From the NCBI RefSeq assembly GCF_001401755.1, contig NZ_AVQK01000010.1, positions 124,001 to 188,000 on the forward strand: a stretch of 64,000 nt of DNA. Direction: 5' to 3'. A model generated the notes under the pieces. It was not told the origin of the DNA, did no database searches, and saw nothing but the letters and a program-made list of their open reading frames with translations. Shown in pieces: positions 27,309 to 35,268 of the stretch; within the stretch, counting starts at the first letter, position 1; each line of letters begins with the position of its first letter. The translations under genes and the position numbers were made by a program. The stretch comes from Aquimarina longa SW024 (GTDB lineage: Bacteria > Bacteroidota > Bacteroidia > Flavobacteriales > Flavobacteriaceae).

Positions 27309-28487
27309 ATGATTGTAGGAATAATAGGATCGGGAACCATGGGAAGTGGTATAGCTCAAGTAGCATCTACCGCTGGTTGCAAAGTAAAAGTCTTTGATAC
27401 GAATCAAGAAGCACTAGATAGAAGTAAGCAAGCTTTAGAAAAAATTCTATCTCGTTTAGTAGAAAAAGGTAGAATAGACCAACCAGAAAAAGAACGTATC
27501 CAAAATAATATCTCATATGTAAATACACTAAAAGATCTTAAAGATGCAGATCTTACTATCGAAGCAATTATAGAAAATCTAGAGATTAAGAAAAAAGTAT
27601 TTTCAGAATTAGAAACCTATGTTTCAGAACATACAATTATAGCCTCTAATACTTCTTCTTTATCTATAGCATCAATAGCATCATCATTACAAAAACCAGA
27701 GCGATGTATAGGGATTCATTTCTTTAATCCAGCCCCTTTAATGAAACTGGTAGAAGTAATTCCAGCAGTGCAAACATCAACTCAGGTAACAGATAAGGTT
27801 GTAGATATTATTAAAGATTGGAAAAAAGTAGTCGCCTTGGCAAAAGATACTCCAGGATTTATTGTGAATCGTGTTGCACGACCCTTTTACGGAGAATCGT
27901 TGCGTATTTATGAAGAAGGATTGGCAGATATAGCAACGATAGACTGGAGTTTAAAAACACTAGGAGGTTTTAGAATGGGACCTTTTGAATTAATGGATTT
28001 TATAGGTAATGATGTTAATTATACTGTGACAGAATCTGTATTCGAAGCTTTTTATTACGATCCTAGATATAAACCATCTTTTACACAAAAAAGATTGTCT
28101 GAAGCAGGGTACTTAGGACGAAAATCAGGAAAAGGATACTATGACTATGCAGAAGGAGCAGTAAAAAATGCTCCAAAAGAAGATACAGAATTAGCACAGT
28201 CTATTTTTGATAGAGTACTGGTCATGCTAATTAATGAAGCAGCAGATGCCTTATTCTGGAATATAGCCTCTGCAGAAGATATCGATAATGCGATGACCAA
28301 AGGAGTAAACTATCCAAAAGGACTCTTAGCTTGGGCAGATGAAAAAGGAATCGATTGGTGTGTAAATATGCTAGACAAACTTTATGATGAGTATCATGAA
28401 GACCGATATAGATGTAGCCCGATATTGAGAAAAATGATGAAAGAGAAAAGAGTTTTTTTTAATAAAACGGATGAGTTGATTAGTTAG
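27309..28487 (+). CDS. paaH: PaaH-type 3-hydroxyacyl-CoA dehydrogenase
   Basis: 392 residues. NAD-dependent oxidation of 3-hydroxyadipyl-CoA to 3-oxoadipyl-CoA. Rossmann start VGIIGSGTMGSGIAQVASTAG (about 2-22), IGIHFFNPAPLMKLVEVI, DTPGFIVNRVARPFYGES, then the helical domain with GGFRMGPFELMDFIGNDV. It is shorter than E. coli PaaH (about 475), holding one full and one partial C-terminal helical repeat. The gap after it is filled by tandem repeats and the four-helix-bundle gene, which split it from paaI. Confidence 0.92.
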   Translation: MIVGIIGSGTMGSGIAQVASTAGCKVKVFDTNQEALDRSKQALEKILSRLVEKGRIDQPEKERIQNNISYVNTLKDLKDADLTIEAIIENLEIKKKVFSELETYVSEHTIIASNTSSLSIASIASSLQKPERCIGIHFFNPAPLMKLVEVIPAVQTSTQVTDKVVDIIKDWKKVVALAKDTPGFIVNRVARPFYGESLRIYEEGLADIATIDWSLKTLGGFRMGPFELMDFIGNDVNYTVTESVFEAFYYDPRYKPSFTQKRLSEAGYLGRKSGKGYYDYAEGAVKNAPKEDTELAQSIFDRVLVMLINEAADALFWNIASAEDIDNAMTKGVNYPKGLLAWADEKGIDWCVNMLDKLYDEYHEDRYRCSPILRKMMKEKRVFFNKTDELIS

Positions 28488-28782
28488 TGAGTATTTGAGT
28501 GGATGAGTATTTGAGTAGGTGAGTGAATTAGGTTGTGAGTGTTTGAGTAGGTGAGTGAAGTGGGTTGTGAGTACTTGAGTAGGTGAGTGAAGTAGGTTGT
28601 GAGTACTTGAGTAGGTGAGTGAAGTAGGTTGTGAGTACTTGAGTAGGTGAGTGAAGTAGGTTGTGAGTACTTGAGTAGGAGAGTGAATTAGGTTGTGAGT
28701 GTTTGAGTAGATGAGTGAATTAGGTTATGAGTGCTTGAGTAGATGAGTGAATTAGGTTGTGAGTGCTTGAGTAGGTGAGTGA
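28488..28782 (+). repeat. Tandem array, 32-bp GAGT-rich unit, about 9 copies
   Basis: Starts at the paaH stop. The unit is GTGAGTACTTGAGTAGGTGA followed by a 12-base GTGAAGTAGGTT segment. Central copies are nearly identical; outer copies drift (gtgttt, gatgag, attagg). The G/T-rich strand contains many stops and no coding sense. Confidence 0.9.
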
Positions 28783-28885
28783 AAAACTCACATACTAACT
28801 AACTCACATACTAACTAACTCACATACTAACTAACTCAAATACTAACTCACATACTAACTGACTAACTGACTCACATACTAAATA
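28783..28885 (+). repeat. Inverted ACTC-rich array, 16-bp unit
   Basis: About five copies of ACTCACATACTAACTA with drift. It carries the complement of the GAGT words in the preceding array, and the two meet in a perfect GTGAGT-gaaaa-ACTCAC hairpin (28775-28791), so the pair could fold into a long imperfect stem. Confidence 0.85.
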
Positions 28886-28911
28886 ACTAAAATGATTAAA
28901 TAAAAAATGTG

Positions 28912-29292
28912 ATGAGAAGTAAATATCATTTTAAATTCGAAGATTTGATGATTTATAATAAAGCAGTTGACTTTGGAGAGTCAGTAAATGATCAAATTAA
29001 TACGTTTCCAAAAGAAGAAAGGTATAGGCTTGCATCTCAATTTATAAGAGCCGCAGATTCACTAGCATTAAATATTGCAGAAGGTTCTGCAAGTTCTGAA
29101 GCTCAGTTTAATAGATATTTACAATTAGCATGGGATAGTGCTCATGAATGTGTTGTATGTAGTACAAAAGCAAGGTTAAGAGGTTTTATCACAGAAATGC
29201 AAGATGAAAAAAATAGAGAAGAGATTACAGAATTATCAAAAATGATTACCTCTTTCAAAAAACATTTAAAATCAAAAATGAATAATAGATAA
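28912..29292 (+). CDS. Four-helix-bundle (S23-type) protein
   Basis: 126 residues from the ATG at 28912 (a GTG at 28909 is less likely). Typical of the four-helix-bundle family once called 23S rRNA intervening-sequence proteins: FEDLMIYNKAVDFGESVNDQI, RYRLASQFIRAADSLALNIAEGSAS with the NIAEGS signature, FNRYLQLAWDSAHEC, and a basic C-terminus (KKHLKSKMNNR). The molecular function of the family is unknown. It interrupts the paa operon between paaH and paaI and is enclosed by tandem arrays on both sides, unlike any neighbour. Confidence 0.88.
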   Translation: MRSKYHFKFEDLMIYNKAVDFGESVNDQINTFPKEERYRLASQFIRAADSLALNIAEGSASSEAQFNRYLQLAWDSAHECVVCSTKARLRGFITEMQDEKNREEITELSKMITSFKKHLKSKMNNR

Positions 29293-29326
29293 TGAAGAGT
29301 ATTGGAGTGAATAAATATGATAGAGA

Positions 29327-29590
29327 TTAAAAAACTCAAATACTAAAGAACTCAAATACTAACATACTAAAAAACTCACATACTCACACACTAAAGAACT
29401 CAAATACTAACATACTAAAAAACTCACATACTCACACACTAAAGAACTCAAATACTAACATACTAAAAAACTCACATACTCACACACTAAAGAACTCAAA
29501 TACTAACATACTAAAAAACTCACATACTCACACACTAAAGAACTCAAATACTAACATACTAAAAAACTAACATACTAAAGAACTCAAACA
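29327..29590 (+). repeat. Tandem array, 48-bp unit, about 5 copies
   Basis: Units start at 29343, 29391, 29439, 29487 and 29535 (exact 48-base steps). Each reads CTAAAGAACTCAAATACTAA, CATACTAAAAAACTCACATA, CTCACACA; the last copy is degenerate. Words match the 28783 array. The array ends within 5-10 bases of the paaI start. Confidence 0.92.
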
Positions 29591-29594
29591 CGAA

Positions 29595-30017
29595 ATGACT
29601 AAAAAACTAACATATGCACAAACCATTCCACATAAAATGCTCAGTCAAGATCCCTTTAGCCAATGGTTAGGTATTGAAGTTATCGAAGTAGAAAAAGGAC
29701 GATGCAAAGTAGGAATGACTATTAGAAAAGAGATGTTAAATAGTATGAACAAAGCACATGGAGGCATAGCCTATAGCCTGGCAGATACAGCCTTTGGTTT
29801 TTCGGCAAATACACATGGTAAATATGCAGTATCCATAGAAACCTCTATTAATCATATCGAAGCACTAGAAGAAGGAGACTATATCACAGCAGAAGCTGTA
29901 ACAGATATTGTTAAAACCAGAGTAGGATTTAATATTGTAGAAATTAAGAGAGGGGAGCAAATTGTAGCATTATTTAAAGGAGTAGTATACAGAACCAGTA
30001 AAGACTGGGAGATATAA
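29595..30017 (+). CDS. paaI: PaaI, hotdog-fold acyl-CoA thioesterase
   Basis: 140 residues. Hydrolyses stalled phenylacetyl-CoA derivatives to free CoA. Hotdog fold with the conserved NKAHGGIAYSLADTAFGFSAN helix (about 55-75), whose catalytic Asp is in LADTAF, followed by SIETSINHIEALEEGDYITAEAV. The start ATG lies within the tail of the 48-bp repeat words, so the first residues MTKKLTYAQ may be repeat-derived; the Met at 29637 (MLSQDPF) is an alternative start nearer the family's conserved region. Confidence 0.92.
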   Translation: MTKKLTYAQTIPHKMLSQDPFSQWLGIEVIEVEKGRCKVGMTIRKEMLNSMNKAHGGIAYSLADTAFGFSANTHGKYAVSIETSINHIEALEEGDYITAEAVTDIVKTRVGFNIVEIKRGEQIVALFKGVVYRTSKDWEI

Positions 30018-30151
30018 ATATAAAACCGTAAAATGATAAATTTTAAAGTTTTTAGAATCCAGAACTACTTTAGGATTTTAGGATAAAATTAAAATAATAT
30101 AAAGCAAAAATACTAACAAACTCATTTACTAAAATATTCACATACTAAAAA
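30018..30151 (+). repeat. Gap with degenerate array words before paaJ
   Basis: 30107-30151 repeats the same ACTAACAAACTC / CACATACTAAAAAA words as the 48-bp array, ending directly on the paaJ ATG. The first half is AT-rich and unremarkable. Confidence 0.5.
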
Positions 30152-31360
30152 ATGAAAGACGCATACATCATAGACGGAATTCGTACTCCAATAGGAAGTT
30201 ATAAAGGAACATTATCAGCAGTAAGAACTGATGATCTAGGAGCATTAGTAATAGAGAAATTAATACATAACAACCCAGGTATTCCAAAAGAAGCCTATGA
30301 CGATGTTATTATGGGGTGCGCTAATCAAGCAGGAGAAGACAACCGTAATGTAGCCAGAATGTCGGCATTATTAGCAGGGCTACCATTTACCGTTCCAGGA
30401 GAAACCGTAAACCGCCTATGCAGTTCGGGATTATCTGCAATCATCCATGCTAATAGAGCAATCAAAGCAGGAGACGGAGATCTGTTTATCTCAGGCGGAG
30501 TAGAAAATATGACACGTGGCCCATATGTCATAGCAAAACCATCATCAGCCTTTGGTAATGATTCTAAGATGCATGACTCTAGCTTTGGATGGAGATTTGT
30601 AAACAAAAAAATGCACGAGTTATACGGTACCGACGGGATGGGAAATACCGCAGAAAACTTGGTAGAGAAATATAATATATCCAGAGAAGATCAGGATGCA
30701 TTTGCCTATTGGAGCCAGATGAAAGCCACCGATGCACAAAAATCAGGACGACTGGCAAAAGAAATTACCACAGTCGAAATCCCGCAACGTAAAAAAGATC
30801 CCATCCTATTCTCTAACGATGAATTTATAAAACCAACCACTACCAAAGAGGTTTTAGCAAAATTACGCCCAGCCTTCAAAAAAGATGGAAGTGTAACTGC
30901 AGGAAACTCATCAGGATTAAACGATGGAGCAGCAGCAACCATTATCGCATCAGAAGATGCCGTAAAAAAATATAATCTAAAACCACTAGCCAGAATAGTA
31001 AGTTCTGCGGTAGTAGGAGTAGAACCAAGAATTATGGGAATCGGACCTGTACAAGCCTCTAATAAAGCATTAGAAAAAGCAGGAATCACTATGGATGATA
31101 TTGATATCATAGAGCTTAATGAAGCATTCGCTTCGCAAGCACTAGCATGTATACGAGAATGGGGATTAGAAGACAACGATCCAAGAATAAACCCTAACGG
31201 AGGATCAATAGCAATAGGACACCCGCTAGGAGTAACAGGTGCCAGAATAGCATATTCTGCAGCACTAGAATTACAAGAACAAAATAAACGATACGCACTA
31301 ATTACGATGTGCGTAGGAGTAGGACAAGGATATGCATGTGTGATAGAAAATGTAAACTGA
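30152..31360 (+). CDS. paaJ: PaaJ-type 3-oxoadipyl-CoA thiolase
   Basis: 402 residues. Final step: cleaves 3-oxoadipyl-CoA to acetyl-CoA and succinyl-CoA. Thiolase blocks are intact: nucleophilic Cys in VNRLCSSGLSAI (about 90), SGGVENMTRGPY, NGGSIAIGHPLGVTGARI with catalytic His (about 356), and the second Cys in TMCVGVGQGYA (about 388). The QAGEDNRNVARMSALLAGLP start is typical of PaaJ/PcaF. In line with paaI and paaZ. Confidence 0.93.
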   Translation: MKDAYIIDGIRTPIGSYKGTLSAVRTDDLGALVIEKLIHNNPGIPKEAYDDVIMGCANQAGEDNRNVARMSALLAGLPFTVPGETVNRLCSSGLSAIIHANRAIKAGDGDLFISGGVENMTRGPYVIAKPSSAFGNDSKMHDSSFGWRFVNKKMHELYGTDGMGNTAENLVEKYNISREDQDAFAYWSQMKATDAQKSGRLAKEITTVEIPQRKKDPILFSNDEFIKPTTTKEVLAKLRPAFKKDGSVTAGNSSGLNDGAAATIIASEDAVKKYNLKPLARIVSSAVVGVEPRIMGIGPVQASNKALEKAGITMDDIDIIELNEAFASQALACIREWGLEDNDPRINPNGGSIAIGHPLGVTGARIAYSAALELQEQNKRYALITMCVGVGQGYACVIENVN

Positions 31361-31364
31361 TTTA

Positions 31365-31389
31365 TCATTCCAGCGTAGGCTATAATCTA
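31365..31389. repeat. CATTCCAG-type element, degraded copy 2
   Basis: TCATTCCAGCGTAGGCTATA then ATCT, four bases after the paaJ stop. It shares the TCATTCCAGnGTAG core with the copy at 27171, but the right arm has decayed. Confidence 0.5.
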
Positions 31390-31434
31390 TACTATAAAAA
31401 AAATAAAACGTCCCCTAGGGAACTAAAAATCTAG

Positions 31435-33939
31435 ATGATGAAAAAACTAGAAAGCTACATAAACGGTAAATGGACTTCAGGTTCTGGAGATGGAATCATA
31501 ATGCACGATGCCATTACAGGAGATACTATAGGAGCATCGACCACAGAAGGGTTAGATATTCCAGAAGTATTACAATACGGTAGAACCAAAGGAGGAGAAG
31601 TTCTTCGAAAAATGACATTTCAAGAACGTGGTAATATGCTTAAAAAACTGGCATTTTATCTTACCAAACGAAAAGAAGATTTCTACGAATTAAGTTATCG
31701 CACAGGAGCAACCCGAGTAGATAGCTGGATTGATATCGAAGGAGGTTTTGGTAATCTTTTTGCCAATGCATCGCTACGAAAACTATTCCCTAATCAATCT
31801 TATCATGTAGAAGGAGACCCTATAGACCTTTCTAGAGGAGGGCGATTTATGGCGCATCATATTCTAGTGCCAAAAAGAGGAGTAGCCGTACATATCAATG
31901 CTTTTAACTTTCCGATTTGGGGAATGTTAGAAAAATGTGCCGTTAATTGGATGGCAGGAGTACCCGCAGTAGTATTACCCGCACCACAAACCGCATATCT
32001 AACAGAAGCAGTAGTACGAGTAATTATAGACTCAGGTATATTGCCCGAGGGAGCATTGCAGTTACTTAGCGGAATGACCAAAACGATTCTGGATACTGTG
32101 CAATCTCAAGATGTAGTAACCTTTACAGGTTCAGCACACACAGGAAGAATACTAAAAGCACATCCAAGGTTGATAGAAGAATCCGTACCCTTTACTATGG
32201 AAGCAGATTCATTGAACGCTTCTATATTAGGTAAAGATGCCGTGCCAGGAACACCAGAATTTGATCTCTTTATCAAAGAAGTTCGAAAAGAGATGACCGT
32301 AAAATGTGGTCAAAAATGTACCGCTATTCGTAGAATTATTGTACCAACAGCATTGGTAGAAGACGTACAGATCGCATTAAGTCAGCAACTTGATAAAGTT
32401 ACAATAGGCGACCCAAGACTAAAAGAAGTACGAATGGGAGCATTAGCAAGCAAACAACAAGTAGAAAGCTTCAAAAATAATGTCTCAGAAATAGCAAAAA
32501 CTGCCCAGATCATTTATGGTAATTTAGATACTATAGAAACCATTGGGGCAGATGCCAGTAAAGGAGCATTTGTAAGCCCTGTACTTATGCGAGAAGACAA
32601 CCCATTTAAAAATGACAATGCACATACCATTGAAGCATTTGGTCCTGTAGCAACCATTATGCCCTATGACACTTTAGAAAATGCAATCACACTATCTCAA
32701 ATGGGTAAAGGATCATTAGTATCCTCTATTTTTACATACGATGATAAGATAGCCAAAGATTATGTTGTAGGAGCAGCTTCTCATCACGGTCGTATACTAG
32801 TCGGTAACCGAGAAAACGCCAAACAAAGTACAGGTCACGGTTCTCCATTACCATTACTTACCCACGGAGGTCCAGGACGAGCAGGAGGAGGAGAAGAAAT
32901 GGGAGGAATACGAGGAATCAAACATTTTATGCAGCGATGTGCCGTACAAGGAACCCCAACAACACTAAGCGAAGTAACAGGGATCTATCAAGCAAACGCA
33001 GCATATAAAGAAGCAGAAAAACACCCATTTGCATACCACTGGGAAGATATAGAACCAGGAATGTCACTAAAAACCCATAAGCGAACCATAACCGATACAG
33101 ATATTATTGGTTTTGCAAACCTTACTTGGGATCATTTCTATGCACATACAGATATCACATCCTTAGATGGTAGTATTTTTGAAAAACGTACTGCTCACGG
33201 ATATTTTATCCTTGCAGCAGCAGCAGGATTATTTGTATATCCTAATAAAGGTCCTGTAGCAGCAAATTACGGATTAGAAGAATGTAGATTCTTAAGACCA
33301 ATCTATCATAATGATACCGTATACGTACGATTGACCTGTAAGCAAAAAGTAGATCGCGATGTGGCAAGTGCAGAACACCCTAGCGGAATCGTAAAATGGT
33401 TTGTAGAAGTATTTGATACCGAAGATGAATTAGTAGCTATTGCCACTATTTTAACAATGGTACAGAAAAAACAAACCACATTGGTAGAAATGACCGAAAC
33501 AAAAATACAAGAATGTTTAGGTAAGCTAACGGTAGATACAAAACCAAAATGGGGAATCATGACACCGCAGCATATGGTAGAACATTTAGAATATACCTAT
33601 AAAATAGCAGCAGGAGAAATTCAGGATTTTGAAATAGCAACACCAGAGAAGATTTTAGAAAAAGTACATAATAGTTTATACAATTATGAGCCTTTTCCTA
33701 AAAACACAGAATTTCCATTACTGAAAAAAGGAGAAGTAGAAGAACTAATACATCCTGATCTAGAAACGGCTATAACAAAGCTAAACGAAGCAAGAGAAGC
33801 CTATAAAATATATTTTAAAGAAAATCCAGAAGTGATATTAAAAAATATTGTTTTTGGAGAACTCAATAAATATGAATGGTATCTATTAGAAAGAAAACAT
33901 CTGAATCATCATTTTGATCAATTTAATCTATTAGATTAA
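31435..33939 (+). CDS. paaZ: PaaZ ring-opening bifunctional enzyme, fused to a DUF1569/DinB-like domain
   Basis: 834 residues. The N-terminal aldehyde dehydrogenase (about 1-520) oxidises the ring-opened semialdehyde: Glu in MEADSLN (about 255), Cys in KCGQKCTAIRR (about 295). The MaoC-like hydratase (about 535-678) opens the oxepin ring: FANLTWDHFYAHTD (about 560). E. coli PaaZ ends near 681; here about 150 further residues follow, with WGIMTPQHMVEHLEYTY and FGELNKYEWYLLERKHLNHHF, matching the His-rich DUF1569/DinB-like fold. Its role is unknown. A strong hairpin overlaps the stop codon. Confidence 0.93.
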   Translation: MMKKLESYINGKWTSGSGDGIIMHDAITGDTIGASTTEGLDIPEVLQYGRTKGGEVLRKMTFQERGNMLKKLAFYLTKRKEDFYELSYRTGATRVDSWIDIEGGFGNLFANASLRKLFPNQSYHVEGDPIDLSRGGRFMAHHILVPKRGVAVHINAFNFPIWGMLEKCAVNWMAGVPAVVLPAPQTAYLTEAVVRVIIDSGILPEGALQLLSGMTKTILDTVQSQDVVTFTGSAHTGRILKAHPRLIEESVPFTMEADSLNASILGKDAVPGTPEFDLFIKEVRKEMTVKCGQKCTAIRRIIVPTALVEDVQIALSQQLDKVTIGDPRLKEVRMGALASKQQVESFKNNVSEIAKTAQIIYGNLDTIETIGADASKGAFVSPVLMREDNPFKNDNAHTIEAFGPVATIMPYDTLENAITLSQMGKGSLVSSIFTYDDKIAKDYVVGAASHHGRILVGNRENAKQSTGHGSPLPLLTHGGPGRAGGGEEMGGIRGIKHFMQRCAVQGTPTTLSEVTGIYQANAAYKEAEKHPFAYHWEDIEPGMSLKTHKRTITDTDIIGFANLTWDHFYAHTDITSLDGSIFEKRTAHGYFILAAAAGLFVYPNKGPVAANYGLEECRFLRPIYHNDTVYVRLTCKQKVDRDVASAEHPSGIVKWFVEVFDTEDELVAIATILTMVQKKQTTLVEMTETKIQECLGKLTVDTKPKWGIMTPQHMVEHLEYTYKIAAGEIQDFEIATPEKILEKVHNSLYNYEPFPKNTEFPLLKKGEVEELIHPDLETAITKLNEAREAYKIYFKENPEVILKNIVFGELNKYEWYLLERKHLNHHFDQFNLLD

Positions 33940-33950
33940 ATTGATCAAAA
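33912..33950 (+). terminator. 17-bp perfect stem-loop spanning the paaZ stop codon
   Basis: 33912-33928 pairs exactly with 33934-33950 around a 5-base loop; the stop TAA is inside the right arm. No T run follows, so it may stall or stabilise the transcript rather than terminate it. Confidence 0.6.
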
Positions 33951-33969
33951 TTCCCGTGAAAACGGGAAT
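33950..33969. repeat. CCCGT short inverted repeat, copy 3
   Basis: ATTCCCGT, gaaa, ACGGGAAT: an 8-bp perfect stem adjoining the paaZ hairpin. Same element as at 24679. Confidence 0.7.
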
Positions 33970-34008
33970 CTAAATGATACAAAAACGAGAGTTTATAACT
34001 ACGTGTAG

Positions 34009-34298
34009 ATGATAATATGGAACATATATATAATTACAAATAAACCAAACGGGGTTCTTTACATAGGAGTAACTAAAGATTTGAAAAGAAGAATACACCA
34101 ACATAAAAATAAAGTACATCCAACAGCATTTTCAGCAAGATATAATTTGGATAAGTTAGTGTATTATGAAAATTATAAACAAAAGAAGAAGCATATACTC
34201 GCGAGAAGCAGATGAAAAAATGGAATCGAGAGTGGAAAATAAAATTGATTGAAAAAGATAATATAAGTTGGAACGATTTGACTGAAAATTTGATCTAG
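34009..34298 (+). pseudogene. GIY-YIG endonuclease gene broken by a frameshift
   Basis: The first frame encodes WNIYIITNKPNGVLYIGVTK (the GIY-YIG-equivalent YI...YIG core) through LDKLVYYENYKQKK, then runs to an early stop at 34215. Shifting by one base near 34185 restores EEAYTREKQMKKWNREWKIK, then LIEKDNISW, to a stop at 34296-34298. The combined 96-97 residues equal the usual length of the small UvrC-like GIY-YIG family, with the Glu of REKQ restored. One base seems lost in the A-rich AAACAAAAGAAGAAG stretch. It interrupts paaZ and the next crotonase; a TTCCAC/GTGGGAA-like hairpin follows at 34332. Confidence 0.8.
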
Positions 34299-34358
34299 TA
34301 TTTTTAAAATAATGTAGAATTAAAATAATAAGATTCCACCTATGTGGGAACATAAGTA

Positions 34359-35111
34359 ATGACACAACCATACGTAACTATAACAGTAGAGAATCAGGTA
34401 GGAACAATAGAATTTTTCCACCCAGCACATAATTCATTGCCAGGCGATATTTTGGCAAAACTAGCGCAGACCATTACCGATGCAGGAACTAATGATGATA
34501 TCAAGGTAATTGTATTAAAAAGCGGAAGAGACAGAACATTCTGTGCAGGAGCAAGCTTTAAGGAACTCATTAATATCAATGATGCCGAAACGGGGAAAGT
34601 ATTTTTCTCTGGTTTTGCCAATGTAATCAATGCTATGCGCAAATGTCCAAAATTTATTATTGGGCGAGTACAAGGTAAAACTGTTGGAGGCGGAGTAGGA
34701 CTAGCCTCGGCAACCGATTATTGTATGGCAACAAAATATGCAGCTATCAAACTAAGTGAGCTTAATGTAGGGATAGGACCATTTGTAGTAGGACCAGCAG
34801 TAGAACGAAAAATAGGATTATCTGCAATGACTCAGATCGCTATTGATGCCAACTCATTTTATGATGCAGAATGGGCAAGAGATAAAGGGCTGTTTACCAA
34901 AGTTTTTGAAGATATAGAAACCTTAGATGAAGCAGTAAAAACTTTTGCAGAAAACCTATGTACCTATAATCCAGAAGCAATGAAGGATATGAAAAAAGCA
35001 TTTTGGGCAGGAACAGAAGATTGGGACACGCTATTATCAGATAGAGCAGTAATCAGCGGTAGATTAGTATTAAGTGATTTTACAAAAGAAACCTTAAAAC
35101 GATTTAAGTAA
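34359..35111 (+). CDS. Enoyl-CoA hydratase/isomerase family protein, PaaF position
   Basis: 250 residues, crotonase fold: FCAGASFKEL (about 61-70) and QGKTVGGGVGLASATDY (about 105-121). By position it should be the 2,3-dehydroadipyl-CoA hydratase (PaaF). However, of the two hydratase glutamates only one is present: Glu134 in KLSELNVGIG aligns with Glu164 of rat crotonase, while the Glu144 site is Gly114. That pattern is more like isomerases or specialised members, so the reaction is left open. It lies upstream of paaY. Confidence 0.82.
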   Translation: MTQPYVTITVENQVGTIEFFHPAHNSLPGDILAKLAQTITDAGTNDDIKVIVLKSGRDRTFCAGASFKELININDAETGKVFFSGFANVINAMRKCPKFIIGRVQGKTVGGGVGLASATDYCMATKYAAIKLSELNVGIGPFVVGPAVERKIGLSAMTQIAIDANSFYDAEWARDKGLFTKVFEDIETLDEAVKTFAENLCTYNPEAMKDMKKAFWAGTEDWDTLLSDRAVISGRLVLSDFTKETLKRFK

Positions 35112-35190
35112 AAAGAATAAATGTCATATGAGGTTGTAACACTGAGTTTGTCGAAATGTATTCGAAGTTTATAACCTCATTCTAAACCTT

Positions 35191-35241
35191 ATTCTAACTA
35201 AACCTCACAGGTTTCTAAAACCTGTGAGGTTTAGTTAGAAT
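35191..35241. repeat. 24-bp perfect inverted repeat with 3-base loop
   Basis: 35191-35214 is exactly complementary to 35218-35241 (core ACCTCACAGGTTT / AAACCTGTGAGGT). It lies in the 157-base gap before paaY, next to a CACTGAGTTTGTCGAAATG word (35140-35160) of a type common in Bacteroidota gaps. No T run follows, so it looks like an interspersed element rather than a terminator. Confidence 0.8.
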
Positions 35242-35268
35242 GAGAGTGTAGAGAATAAAATTAAATTA

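Noticed and set aside
28488-29590. Repeat arrays as a CRISPR
   Set aside because: Units are directly contiguous with no unique spacers, the repeat lengths differ between arrays, and no cas gene is in the window.
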